From Salinisphaera sp. LB1 (GTDB lineage: Bacteria > Pseudomonadota > Gammaproteobacteria > Nevskiales > Salinisphaeraceae), in assembly GCF_003177035.1 (NCBI RefSeq), contig NZ_CP029488.1, positions 930,001 to 994,000 on the forward strand: a stretch of DNA of 64,000 bases, written 5' to 3'. How positions within the stretch are numbered: position 1 is the stretch's first letter; each line of letters opens with the position of its first letter. Made by a program: the position numbers and the translations under genes. Positions 49,601 to 58,332 of the stretch are shown here, piece by piece. The notes beneath the pieces are model-generated. The model had not been told where the DNA came from and did no database searches. It saw only the letters and a list, made by a program, of their open reading frames with translations.

Positions 49601-50467
49601 CTCAGAGCGCCTCGTCCGGCAACTCCGTTGCAAGCGACGCGCGGCCCTCGGCGAAATCGTTTCGCCGCCAGATGGATTCCGGCGCTATCGCTTGATTTCC
49701 GGACCTGCTCGGCCAACCTGATCGTGGCCGATATGCCGCCGGCGGGGAAACGACTCACGATAACCATCGACCTGTCCGGAAGTTCACGACCCCGGGCCAG
49801 CAGGCCACGCATTGGGCTGAACCCACAACGCGGCTGCGCCCAAGCCCGGCGTAGCGCATCCCGGCCCCATTGATGTTCGCAACGTCGCCCGGATGCAGGG
49901 CCGCGTCTTTTGACGAACCCATCTCGGGCCGCGTGTTCGTATTCGTGGCGATGTCGGTCGCTACCTGGTGCACGAATGCCCTCCTGGTCTTTGGCGTTGA
50001 TGGGCTGGACGTCTATTGCACAGAGCAAATCGGGCAACATCGCCGACGGTCGACTACAGCTGGAAAACTCATGTTTCCCAAGCCGACTTCTGAGTTTGAA
50101 ATTACGCGGAAGATCGGACCTGCAATGGCTTGAAAACGACGCACGCAGTCGCAAATGCGCCATTGTTGAGATATCAGGCGTTAAACCTCGGAGTGACTTA
50201 ACCGGCGCGCCAGCATAAAGCAATGTCGAGCCTAATCAGCCCTCAAAACGACGGTCTTTTGCCAATGTCGCATCCCGATAATGCGACGTCGCGCACGGAA
50301 CACCGGAAGTCTGGCAGGCGCGTAATGTCGGCAGCGTACTCACATTTAGCGCTTCAGCGCATTTCAATACCTCGAGTTGCCCCAAGGAGTGATTGCGTTA
50401 CAGCCTGAACGAGGCCCGAGCCGGAGAAGCCGCTAACCTAAACCCAATTTTCAAGGATTGCGCCGCC
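49601..50467. other. Stretch without intact gene left of the GcvT-like gene
   Basis: Open frames on both strands are short, mutually inconsistent and without family features. Part may be the lost N-terminal half of the metF-like relic. The promoter of the gene at 50468 must lie at its right end. Confidence 0.4.
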
Positions 50468-51787
50468 ATGTCGAATTCGAACCAACCCAACTACCAGCAA
50501 AGCATCGATCAAAGTGATCGGCACGTGCCATACAACCTCCGCCAGACCGGCGATCCCGGCATTCAGATGCTTATGTCAACGCGGGTACGCAAGTCGCCCT
50601 ACTGGCATCTGTCGGTCGAGGCCGGCTGCTGGCGTGCAACCGTATACAACCGCATGTATCACCCGCGCGGCTATGTCCGTCCGGAAGATGGCGGCGCGAT
50701 GGTGGAATATCGGGCACTGGTTAACGACGTCACGCTCTGGAATGTCGCGGTCGAGCGCCCGATTCGAGTCAAGGGACCGGACGCAGAGGCGTTCTGCAAC
50801 TATGTTTGCACACGCGATGTCACCCGAGTGGCGCCGATGCGCGGACGCTATGTCGTGCTGTGCGACACCAAGGGCCATGTGCTGAATGATCCGATCATGC
50901 TGCGGATATCGGACGACGAATTCTGGTTCACAATCAGTGATTCGGATCTCGCGTACTGGTTCAAGGGCGTGAACGTCGAGGGTCGCTTCGACGTCAGTAT
51001 CGACGAAATCGACGTCTCCCCGTTGCAGATTCAGGGTCCAAAATCCGAAGCGATGATGATCGACCTGGTCGGCGAAGGGGTGCGCGACGTGCCCTATTAC
51101 GGGCTCATGGCTTCGGTTATCGACGGCGTCGATGTGCTCGTGTCACAAACCGGCTTCACCGGCGAGAAGGGTTACGAGGTCTACGCTTACGACTCGACCA
51201 TCAACGCCGAGACCGTCTGGAACGCTATTCTCAAAGCCGGTGAAAAACATAATCTGATGGTCATCGCCCCGGCCCATCACCGCCGAATCGCGGCCGGTAT
51301 CCTGTCTTACGGGCAGGATATGGATCACGAAACCAATCCGTTCCAGTGCAACCTCGGCCATATGGTGCCGCGCAAGAAAACCGCGGACTATATCGGCAAG
51401 AAAGCGCTGGAAGCCACCCGTGAGCAGGTCGAGAACGGCAATCCGCCATTCACCCATCAACTGGTGGGCCTCAAGCTCGGCGGCAAACCGATCGAGGACT
51501 ATGCTTCCGACTTCTGGCTGGTCGCCAAGAGCGCCGATGCCGAGCCTTGCGGCTATATTACCTCGCCCTGGTACTCGCCGGAGCTCGAAACCAATATCGC
51601 AATGGCTTACGTGCCGGTCGCCGAGAGTGCGCTGGGCACCCAGCTCGTGGTTTGGCTGCCCGAGGCGCTTCAATCGGTACCGGGCAAACCGGTTGATGCC
51701 GAAGTGGTCGAGATGCCGTTCCGCGAATCCGTCAACAAGAGTTCGCGGGAACAGGCCAAGGCCCAGGGGCGCGACTACGCTTACTGA
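50468..51787 (+). CDS. GcvT/DmdA-like THF-dependent aminomethyl- or methyl-transferase
   Basis: A 439-residue stand-alone protein of the glycine-cleavage T / DmdA fold. VNDVTLWNVAVERPIRVKGP, VSPLQIQGPKSEAMMIDLVG, SQTGFTGEKGYEVYAYDS and GILSYGQDMDHETNPFQCNL are the THF-site signatures. It is longer than GcvT (~365) and DmdA (~370), with an N-terminal extension including RVRKSPYWHLSVEAGCWRAT. No gcvP or gcvH is near, so it is not the normal cleavage system. The neighbours are the ETF genes and dimethylglycine dehydrogenase. Candidate substrates are dimethylglycine, betaine or DMSP; the sequence does not decide. Confidence 0.85.
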   Translation: MSNSNQPNYQQSIDQSDRHVPYNLRQTGDPGIQMLMSTRVRKSPYWHLSVEAGCWRATVYNRMYHPRGYVRPEDGGAMVEYRALVNDVTLWNVAVERPIRVKGPDAEAFCNYVCTRDVTRVAPMRGRYVVLCDTKGHVLNDPIMLRISDDEFWFTISDSDLAYWFKGVNVEGRFDVSIDEIDVSPLQIQGPKSEAMMIDLVGEGVRDVPYYGLMASVIDGVDVLVSQTGFTGEKGYEVYAYDSTINAETVWNAILKAGEKHNLMVIAPAHHRRIAAGILSYGQDMDHETNPFQCNLGHMVPRKKTADYIGKKALEATREQVENGNPPFTHQLVGLKLGGKPIEDYASDFWLVAKSADAEPCGYITSPWYSPELETNIAMAYVPVAESALGTQLVVWLPEALQSVPGKPVDAEVVEMPFRESVNKSSREQAKAQGRDYAY

Positions 51788-52382
51788 GTCCATCTGCGAC
51801 TGAGCCGGCGGCCTCGAAACGAGTTGGTGTTCGCTTGAATGCAGGGCGGCGCGCGGGTGTACAAACACCCTCGGACAGCCGCCTTCTTGCACGGCTCCTG
51901 CGGATAGACCGCGTGCGTTCGCACCGGAACACTCGTGGCACCCAAGCCATAGGACAGCAAGGCCGTGCACGCTGAACCAACAGCGACCCGTTGCCGATGG
52001 CGGTTCGCTCACGCGAACCCATTGCGTAAAAAATATGTTTAAAGCGACCATGAAGCGAATAGCAACAGCCGATGAAGCAAATACGACCCGTCGCCGCCCA
52101 CATCCATCTGATGGCGGTGGGTGGCGATGCCGATCGGGTGTCCAATGCGATTCGGAGCGCGCGTCATCGCGTTCAATGATCTGGATAGCGAGGCCATCCA
52201 CGATTTCGAGGTCGAATACCTGCCGGTAACGTCGGCCGTTGACGCCGGCGGCCACTCCATCCACGACAGCGGCGTGACGTACCGGCGCCGTTTTATCGCG
52301 GATATTCGGGCAACAGTCGAATAGACATTGATCCGAGCAAGAACGAAGCTCAGTAACCTAGTATTCCAATCAGAGCACGGTT
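51788..52382. other. Gap between the GcvT-like gene and ETF-QO, relic frame only
   Basis: A hairpin around GGTGT-ACAA-ACACC (near 51857-51870) inside a GGGCGG...CCGCC palindrome may end transcription of the gene before it. A plus-strand frame ending at 52324 reads FNDLDSEAIHDFEVEYLPVT and then SGVTYRRRFIADIRATVE. It lacks a good start and I do not recognise it; it may be a gene remnant. Confidence 0.4.
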
Positions 52383-54005
52383 ATGGACGAATCGATAGAA
52401 CGCGATGTCATGGCATACGATGTGGTCATCATCGGCGCCGGCCCGGCAGGTCTTGCGGCGGCCATGCGTCTCAAACAGAAAGACGCCGACAAGAGCGTCT
52501 GCGTGCTGGAGAAAGCCTCGGAGATCGGCGCCCATAGCCTGGCCGGCGCGGTGATCGAGACCGGTCCGCTGGATGAACTCGTGCCCGGCTGGCGCGACGA
52601 TCCGCCCCCGATCTGCGTGGACGCGACCGACGACGAATTCTGGATGCTGAAAAAAGACGGCGCGCGCAAGCTGCCCACCCCGCCGCAACAGAACAACCAT
52701 GGCAACGTCATCATTTCCATCGCCAACCTCATGGCCTGGCTGGCGCCGAAGGCCGAAGCGCTGGGCGTGGAAATCTATCCCGGCTTTTCGGCCGCCGAGG
52801 CCGTTTTCGACGAGTCCGGAGCCGTCAAGGGGGTACGTACGCCGGACATGGGGCTGGACCGCCAGGGTAACCGGAAAGACAGCTTTACGCCGGGCATCGA
52901 AATCCACGCTCCGGTCACGATCTTTGCCGAGGGCTGTCGCGGCCATTGCAGCAAGCAGCTGATCCAACACTTCGAGCTCGATAAGGACTACGACCCGCAA
53001 ACGTACGGCATCGGTCTTAAGGAGCTGTGGGAAGTACCCGAAGGCCGCACCCAACCGGGCTTGATCCAGCACACCATCGGCTGGCCACTGGATGACGCCA
53101 CCTACGGCGGCAGCTTCATTTATCACCTCAACAACAACCGAATCGCGATTGGTTTTGTGGCCGGCCTCGACTACGCCGACCCGCGCTTCAAACCGTTCGA
53201 AGCCTTTCAGCAATTGAAGCATCATCCCAAGATCAAGCCGCTGCTGGAAGGCGGCGAGATCATCTCCGCCGGTGCCCGCGCACTGGTCGAAGGCGGCTGG
53301 CAATCGTTGCCGAAGACCGAGATGCCGGGGGCGATCTTGATCGGCGACGCAGCAGGCACGCTCAATGTGCCTAAAATCAAGGGCATCCATACCGCCATGA
53401 ACAGCGGCATGCTGGCCGCCGATCACCTCATTGACACGGGCAAAGCCGACGGCTTCGATCGCGTACTGCGTGGCTCGAGCGTGGCTAGAGAGCTGAAAAA
53501 GGTCCGCAATATCCGCCCCGGCTTCAACAAGGGGAAATGGAAAGGTCTGTTGAACGCGGCCTGGGAGACGGCCACTGCCGGCAAATCGCCTTGGACATTG
53601 CATAATCACAGCGATTGGCAAGCGACGAAAAAACTCAGCGAAATCGCGACCGAGACACCGGACGAAGCCCAGGACTATGTGAAGCGGGATCTCGCGCCGA
53701 GAGATCGGCTCGCTTCGGTCTATTTCGCGCAGACCGAGCACGACGAGGATCAGCCCGTGCATCTGCAGATTCTCGAACCGGATATCTGCACCAGCCGCTG
53801 CGTCACCGAATACGGCAACCCATGTACCCGCTTCTGTCCGGCTTCCGTCTATGAAATGGTCGATAACGCACAAGGCGAGCGCGAGCTGAAGATCAACGCC
53901 GCCAACTGCGTACACTGCAAGACCTGCGATATCAAGGACCCCTACCAGATCATCAATTGGGTCGTACCCGAAGGCGGCTCGGGGCCGAATTACTACAACC
54001 TCTGA
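52383..54005 (+). CDS. Electron transfer flavoprotein-ubiquinone oxidoreductase
   Basis: A 540-residue monotopic inner-membrane enzyme that moves electrons from reduced ETF to the quinone pool. FAD loop: VVIIGAGPAGLAAAMRLKQK. HSLAGAVIETGPLDELVP and GGWQSLPKTEMPGAILIGDA are typical. The C-terminal 4Fe-4S ferredoxin domain has CTRFCPASVYE and NAANCVHCKTCDIKDPYQII. The start could be 52383 or the inner Met at 52410 (MAYDVVIIG). It leads the operon with etfB and etfA and completes the path from dimethylglycine dehydrogenase to respiration. Confidence 0.94.
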   Translation: MDESIERDVMAYDVVIIGAGPAGLAAAMRLKQKDADKSVCVLEKASEIGAHSLAGAVIETGPLDELVPGWRDDPPPICVDATDDEFWMLKKDGARKLPTPPQQNNHGNVIISIANLMAWLAPKAEALGVEIYPGFSAAEAVFDESGAVKGVRTPDMGLDRQGNRKDSFTPGIEIHAPVTIFAEGCRGHCSKQLIQHFELDKDYDPQTYGIGLKELWEVPEGRTQPGLIQHTIGWPLDDATYGGSFIYHLNNNRIAIGFVAGLDYADPRFKPFEAFQQLKHHPKIKPLLEGGEIISAGARALVEGGWQSLPKTEMPGAILIGDAAGTLNVPKIKGIHTAMNSGMLAADHLIDTGKADGFDRVLRGSSVARELKKVRNIRPGFNKGKWKGLLNAAWETATAGKSPWTLHNHSDWQATKKLSEIATETPDEAQDYVKRDLAPRDRLASVYFAQTEHDEDQPVHLQILEPDICTSRCVTEYGNPCTRFCPASVYEMVDNAQGERELKINAANCVHCKTCDIKDPYQIINWVVPEGGSGPNYYNL

Positions 54006-54020
54006 TTGCCAAGGAAAATC

Positions 54021-54767
54021 ATGAAAGTACTGGTCAGCATTAAACGCGCAATCGACTATAACGTGCGCATACGAATTAAACCGGACGGCTCCGGCGTGGA
54101 GACCGACGGTGTCAAGCACAGTGTCAACCCGTTCGATGAAATCGCCATCGAGCAGGCCATGCGCTGGAAAGAATCGGGCGAAGCTGACGAAGTGGTGGCG
54201 GTGACGATCGGTTCGGATGCGGCCAAGGAACAGCTGCGCAGCGCGCTGGCTTTCGGCTGCGATCGCGCCATCCATATCAAAACGGACGAGCCGGTCCAGC
54301 CGTTGACCGCGGCGCGCGTGTTCGAAGCGATCGCCAAACAGGAGGAACCGACAGTCTTTCTGATGGGCAAACAGGCGATCGACGACGATGCCAACCAAAC
54401 CGGGCAGATGACCGCCGCCCTGCTGGAGTGGCCGCAGGCGACGTTCGCCTCCGTGATCGAGCTGAACGGCGATACCGCTCGGGTCACGCGTGAGATCGAT
54501 GCCGGCCTGGAAACGTTGGACGTGGACCTACCGGCCGTGATTACGACCGATTTGCGCCTGAACGAGCCGCGCTACCTCAAGTTGCCGGACATCATGAAGG
54601 CCAAGAAGAAACCGATTGAAGACAGCAGCATGGACGACCTGGGGGTCCGCCCCGCCCCCGGACTGGACACCCGGAAGGTCGCACCGCCGCCGCAGCGCGA
54701 ACCCGGCGTGATGGTCGAGTCGGTCGACGCACTGGTTTCCAAACTCAAGGAAAAAGGTCTGTTATGA
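54021..54767 (+). CDS. etfB: Electron transfer flavoprotein beta subunit
   Basis: A 248-residue AMP-binding subunit of ETF. MKVLVSIKRAIDYNVRIRIK opens it; HSVNPFDEIAIEQAMRWKE, VFLMGKQAIDDDANQTGQMT and the ETF-beta signature region DLPAVITTDLRLNEPRYLKL follow. AAGGAAA precedes the ATG at 54021, 15 bases after the ETF-QO stop. It overlaps etfA by 4 bases. Confidence 0.95.
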   Translation: MKVLVSIKRAIDYNVRIRIKPDGSGVETDGVKHSVNPFDEIAIEQAMRWKESGEADEVVAVTIGSDAAKEQLRSALAFGCDRAIHIKTDEPVQPLTAARVFEAIAKQEEPTVFLMGKQAIDDDANQTGQMTAALLEWPQATFASVIELNGDTARVTREIDAGLETLDVDLPAVITTDLRLNEPRYLKLPDIMKAKKKPIEDSSMDDLGVRPAPGLDTRKVAPPPQREPGVMVESVDALVSKLKEKGLL

Positions 54768-55714
54768 GCTCAATACTCGTTATCGCCGATCACCTGAACG
54801 GCACGCTCAATTCCTCGACCGCGCGGGCCGTGACCTGTGCGCGAGATTTGGGGATCGACACCATCGATGTCCTGGTGCTGGCCGACGACGGTGCCGCGCT
54901 TGCGGGCGAGGCGGCCCGGATCGAAGGCGTTACAAAAGTCCGGTACGCCGACAACCCCGCCAACGCGCATCCGGTGGCGGCCACCCTGGCGCCGCAGATC
55001 GTGGCCGCGGTCGAGTCCGGGGGCTATAGCCATCTGCTCGGCCCCAACACGACCTTTGGCAAGGATCTCATGCCACGTGTGGCCGCCAAACTCGGGGTGG
55101 CGATGGTTACCGACATCATGGCCGTGCATGGCCCTTATGAATTCGATCGACCGATCTATGCCGGCAACGCGATCACCACGGTTGCCGCATCCGAGGATCA
55201 AGTCCTGGTCGGCTCGGTCCGCAGCGCCTCCTATGCCGAAGCGCCCAACGGCAACGACGCCGCCGTCGAGGCACTGACCCTGGATGCCGAGCTACCCAGC
55301 CATACCCGGTTCGTCAATCTGGAGCAGCATAAATCCGATCGCCCCGATCTACAGACCGCGACCAAAGTCGTCTCCGGCGGCCGTGCCGTCGGCAGCGAGG
55401 AAAATTTCAAGCTGATCTACGACTTCGCCGACAAAATCGGCGCGGCAGTGGGCGCATCGCGCGCTGCGGTCGATGCCGGCTATGTACCCAATGACATGCA
55501 GGTCGGTCAAACGGGTAAGGTCATCTCGCCGGAACTCTATATGTGTTTCGGCATTTCCGGCGCCATTCAACACCTGGCCGGCATCAAGGACGCCGGCACG
55601 ATCGTGGCCGTTAATAACGATGAAGACGCCCCGATATTCGAGGTGGCCGATATCGGGCTGGTTGGCGACCTGTTCGAGATCATTCCGGCTTTAGAGGCCC
55701 GAATGCAGCAATAG
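54764..55714 (+). CDS. etfA: Electron transfer flavoprotein alpha subunit
   Basis: A 316-residue FAD-binding subunit. The FAD domain shows VVSGGRAVGSEENFKLIYDF, GAAVGASRAAVDAGYVPNDM, QVGQTGKVISPELYMCFGIS and GAIQHLAGIKDAGTIVAVN, the ETF-alpha signature. It overlaps etfB by ATGA, so the two are made in equal amounts. It probably takes electrons from the 870-residue dehydrogenase. Confidence 0.95.
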   Translation: MSSILVIADHLNGTLNSSTARAVTCARDLGIDTIDVLVLADDGAALAGEAARIEGVTKVRYADNPANAHPVAATLAPQIVAAVESGGYSHLLGPNTTFGKDLMPRVAAKLGVAMVTDIMAVHGPYEFDRPIYAGNAITTVAASEDQVLVGSVRSASYAEAPNGNDAAVEALTLDAELPSHTRFVNLEQHKSDRPDLQTATKVVSGGRAVGSEENFKLIYDFADKIGAAVGASRAAVDAGYVPNDMQVGQTGKVISPELYMCFGISGAIQHLAGIKDAGTIVAVNNDEDAPIFEVADIGLVGDLFEIIPALEARMQQ

Positions 55715-55726
55715 GATCGTCGACCC

Positions 55727-55754
55727 GGGCAGGCGATGAAAAATCGCCTTGCCC
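55727..55754 (+). terminator. Hairpin after etfA
   Basis: Stem GGGCAGGCGAT / ATCGCCTTGCCC with one bulged base and a GAAAA-type loop, 13 bases after the etfA stop. No T-run follows. Confidence 0.5.
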
Positions 55755-55766
55755 TGTGATGCGCGC

Positions 55767-55880
55767 CGCTCGACCCGACATCAGTCGCTTGATGCAACAT
55801 CCGCGGAGAAACGATAGCGCGCAGAAGACGTCAGCCGGCGACCCTTCGGCGAAAGAATCGCGCATCGCGGCCACCTTCGG
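55767..55880 (-). pseudogene. Decayed DNA ligase copy, fragment 2 (residues ~18-55)
   Basis: Reads PKVAAMRDSFAEGSPADVFC followed by ALSFLRGCCIKRLMSG. The intact ligase at 25465-27096 has PKVAAMRDYFAQAPSADAAW followed by AVSFLCGRRIKRLIAG. The first 16 codons of the same copy lie at 57171-57218 on the other side of an IS66 remnant. Nothing of the remaining ligase gene follows to the left. Confidence 0.82.
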
Positions 55881-55892
55881 GTGGCCGCCGTC

Positions 55893-57169
55893 GTGTAACC
55901 GACGATTCGGCGACGTTACTGCCGAAGCGGTCGATATCGAAACGCAACGGGGTCTCGGCGAAGTATCCCTTCCAGAGCCGCAAGGTGAGTTAGGCAACCC
56001 GGCGGGCCGGATGGACGCCCATGCGCTGGAGCACGTCCACCATATAGGTATACGGATCGACGCCATGTAGTCGGCATGCACTGGTCAGGCTCCGGGTAAT
56101 GCCCGCGGGCTCGGCCCCGACTTCCGTCCAACAGAACAGCCAATTGCGACGCCCGATCAGAATCGCCCGGCGTTTTTCTGATTTGGCACCCAACGGCTCG
56201 CGCGTGAACCAGACGAGCCGACGCTCGGCCAGTATGGCGCTGGGCCGCCGCCAACTGTTCACACAGGGTCGTAGCTTGTGCGACAGCCTTGTCATGTTTC
56301 TGCGCCGGCGCCGTGGCGGACAAGCGACTGAATCCCTTGCGATTTCAGACGTAAATCATACCCGGCCCAATGCCCCGGAAACCGGCGGATGCCTACGTTT
56401 GCATTGTTTTCTGACCGGCACGTCCAGGCCTTCGAGCAAGGACTCGAATGCGGTCCGTGACAGCGACACCGTCGACCATGACGCCGTACGATCGCCACCG
56501 AGCCCGCCCTTCTCGATGCGTCTGCTCGAGATACAGTAGCCGCCAGCGTCGAAGTACAAGCACTTCAGCTGGTACGTCGGCGGTTGATTATCAACCCGGC
56601 GCCAAAATAGATGATTTTTCGGTTAATAGCGCGAGTATGCGACCGCATGACCGCCGCGGCCGTTGGCCGCTAAGCCTTTGCAAATAAAAGACGGACAGGC
56701 GCCAGCTTTTATTTTTGAAGGCGGTGAAAACAGCTGATGAAGTCAGCTGTTTTGATGCCGGATTAATAACACGAAACCGTGGCCCGCTGAGCGGGGCCTC
56801 GCCCGGCGCAGCCGCAGACAGACGCCATCGCCCAAATCGAGTTCGATATCCCAGGCCGTTGTCGTCCGCGACGGCCCGTCCAGGCCCGAGGCGTGACCAG
56901 CACGGCGTTCGGAGGAGGCAAATACCCGGCGCGCGAGTGCGGCTTCCACGACTGGAACGCGCTCTTGGGCAGAGCTCTTGGGCAGCCCGTGCTCGACACA
57001 GAAGGCCGCTTGACTCCGGCCGCCGGCAGCCCGGGCTCGCACCGGCTGTTGCCATTGTTCGGGCGGACGCGACGCATGCGGCATGACTGAAAACTCCCGT
57101 GGTGAATACGACGGGAAGCCGGTTTGCCAGCCAAGGGAGCCGGGGAATGACGTCTTGGTTTAACCCGTT
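55893..57169 (-). mobile_element. IS66-family element, decayed and internally deleted
   Basis: Three relics lie in the usual order on the minus strand. tnpA (56743-57084): PEQWQQPVRARAAGGRSQAA, FCVEHGLPKSS, then ELDLGDGVCLRLRRA. tnpB (about 56380-56559): MYFDAGGYCISSRRIEKGGL and FESLLEGLDVPVRK. tnpC (about 55925-56300): N-terminal VWFTREPLGAKSEKRR runs directly into the C-terminal GRRNWLFCWTEVGA and CRLHGVDPYTYMVDVLQRMG, so the core is deleted; an in-frame stop follows at 55990. Near-identical octamers flank it, CCGCCGTC (55885-55892) and CCGCCGTG (57170-57177), consistent with the 8-bp duplication of IS66. Exact ends are uncertain. Confidence 0.82.
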
Positions 57170-57170
57170 C

Positions 57171-57218
57171 CGCCGTGGCGGCATCGAGACGTGCGTAGAA
57201 GGCAGCAAATAGCTGCAT
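57171..57218 (-). pseudogene. Decayed DNA ligase copy, fragment 1 (N-terminal 16 codons)
   Basis: From 57218 the minus strand gives MQLFAAFYARLDAATA, against MRRFTALYMRLDATTA at the start of the intact ligase. IS66 sequence follows at once. Upstream DNA (57219-57330) also matches the DNA upstream of the intact ligase in blocks, so the whole 5' region was once duplicated. Confidence 0.75.
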
Positions 57219-57473
57219 CAGACAACATTGTTTGCGCAGATGACAGCCGGATTCAAATCAGCCGCACACGATTGACTTGTCAACTCCGTATTCCTGCGGA
57301 TGCCTTGTCGAGACAGGCTTACAGCGCGATCCACGGACACCACCCGGCGCGCCGCAGGCATGGCGCGCAATTGAAAGTCGGTTCGGTCTGTACATACGGT
57401 GTCAGGGCATCATTTGAAAAGCTTGCGGCCGGCGCGCAAAGCGCCTCAACGGCTGCAACGGAGGCATTTGCGT

Positions 57474-58319
57474 ATGAGTAGCGACCCCATGTTCCAACGC
57501 ACGCAGGATTTCGGCGACCAACCGACCGAAATCCGCGAAACAGACCACTACCAACACGAATACGTCCACGATTTCGTCCAACGCTGGGACGACCTGATCG
57601 ACTGGGACGGTCGGGCGGCCAGCGAAGGCAGTTTTTTCATCGATGTGCTCAGGAAGTACGGCTGCGAGACGGTCATCGATGCCGCTTGCGGCACCGGCTT
57701 CCATTCCGTCCAGCTGCTGCGCGCCGGCTTCGAAGTCGCCAGCGTCGACGGCAGCCCCCAGATGCTCACCAAGGCGTTCGACAACGCTCGCGAGCGTGGC
57801 TTCATCCTCAAGACCGTACATACCGACTGGCGCTGGATGACCCGCGACATGGTCGGCCGCTATGACGCGATCATCTGTCTCGGCAACTCCTTCACGCATA
57901 TCTTCAACGAGCACGACCGGCGCCGCACGCTCGCCGAGTTCTACTCGATGCTCAAGCACGACGGCATCCTCATCCTCGACCAGCGCAATTACGATGCACT
58001 GCTCGACGGCAAGACCGGCGGCCCGAGCCATAAGTTCTATTACTGCGGCGAAGGCGTGTCCGCCCAGCCCGAGCATGTCGACAAGGGTCTGGCGCGCTTC
58101 CGTTATGAATTCTCGGACGACGGCTCGGTCTACCACCTGAACATGTTCCCGCTACGCAAGGCCTATGTGCACGACCTGATGCACCAGGTCGGTTTCCAGC
58201 GCGTGACCACCTTTGGCGATTTCCAGTCGAGCTATCGCGAAAGCGATCCGGATTTCTTCATTCACGTCGCGGAGAAGAGCTATCTCTCGGCCGACGAAGA
58301 CGACGACGTCAGCGAATAA
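57474..58319 (+). CDS. gsmt: Glycine/sarcosine N-methyltransferase
   Basis: A 281-residue SAM-dependent enzyme that methylates glycine to sarcosine and sarcosine to dimethylglycine, the first two steps of betaine synthesis in halophiles. The SAM site is VIDAACGTGFHSVQLLRAGF with VASVDGSPQML; YDAIICLGNSFTHIFNEHD and LDQRNYDALLDG are typical. GGAGG lies 12 bases before the ATG at 57474; a longer frame upstream has no support. The acidic C-terminal tail (DEDDDVSE) suits a salt-tolerant cytoplasm. It is followed after 13 bases by SDMT. Confidence 0.93.
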   Translation: MSSDPMFQRTQDFGDQPTEIRETDHYQHEYVHDFVQRWDDLIDWDGRAASEGSFFIDVLRKYGCETVIDAACGTGFHSVQLLRAGFEVASVDGSPQMLTKAFDNARERGFILKTVHTDWRWMTRDMVGRYDAIICLGNSFTHIFNEHDRRRTLAEFYSMLKHDGILILDQRNYDALLDGKTGGPSHKFYYCGEGVSAQPEHVDKGLARFRYEFSDDGSVYHLNMFPLRKAYVHDLMHQVGFQRVTTFGDFQSSYRESDPDFFIHVAEKSYLSADEDDDVSE

Positions 58320-58332
58320 ACAGGGGGAACCA

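Noticed and set aside
50468-51787. Calling the GcvT-like gene gcvT
   Set aside because: No gcvH/gcvP neighbours, greater length, an N-terminal extension and a dimethylglycine/ETF context make the ordinary glycine-cleavage role doubtful.
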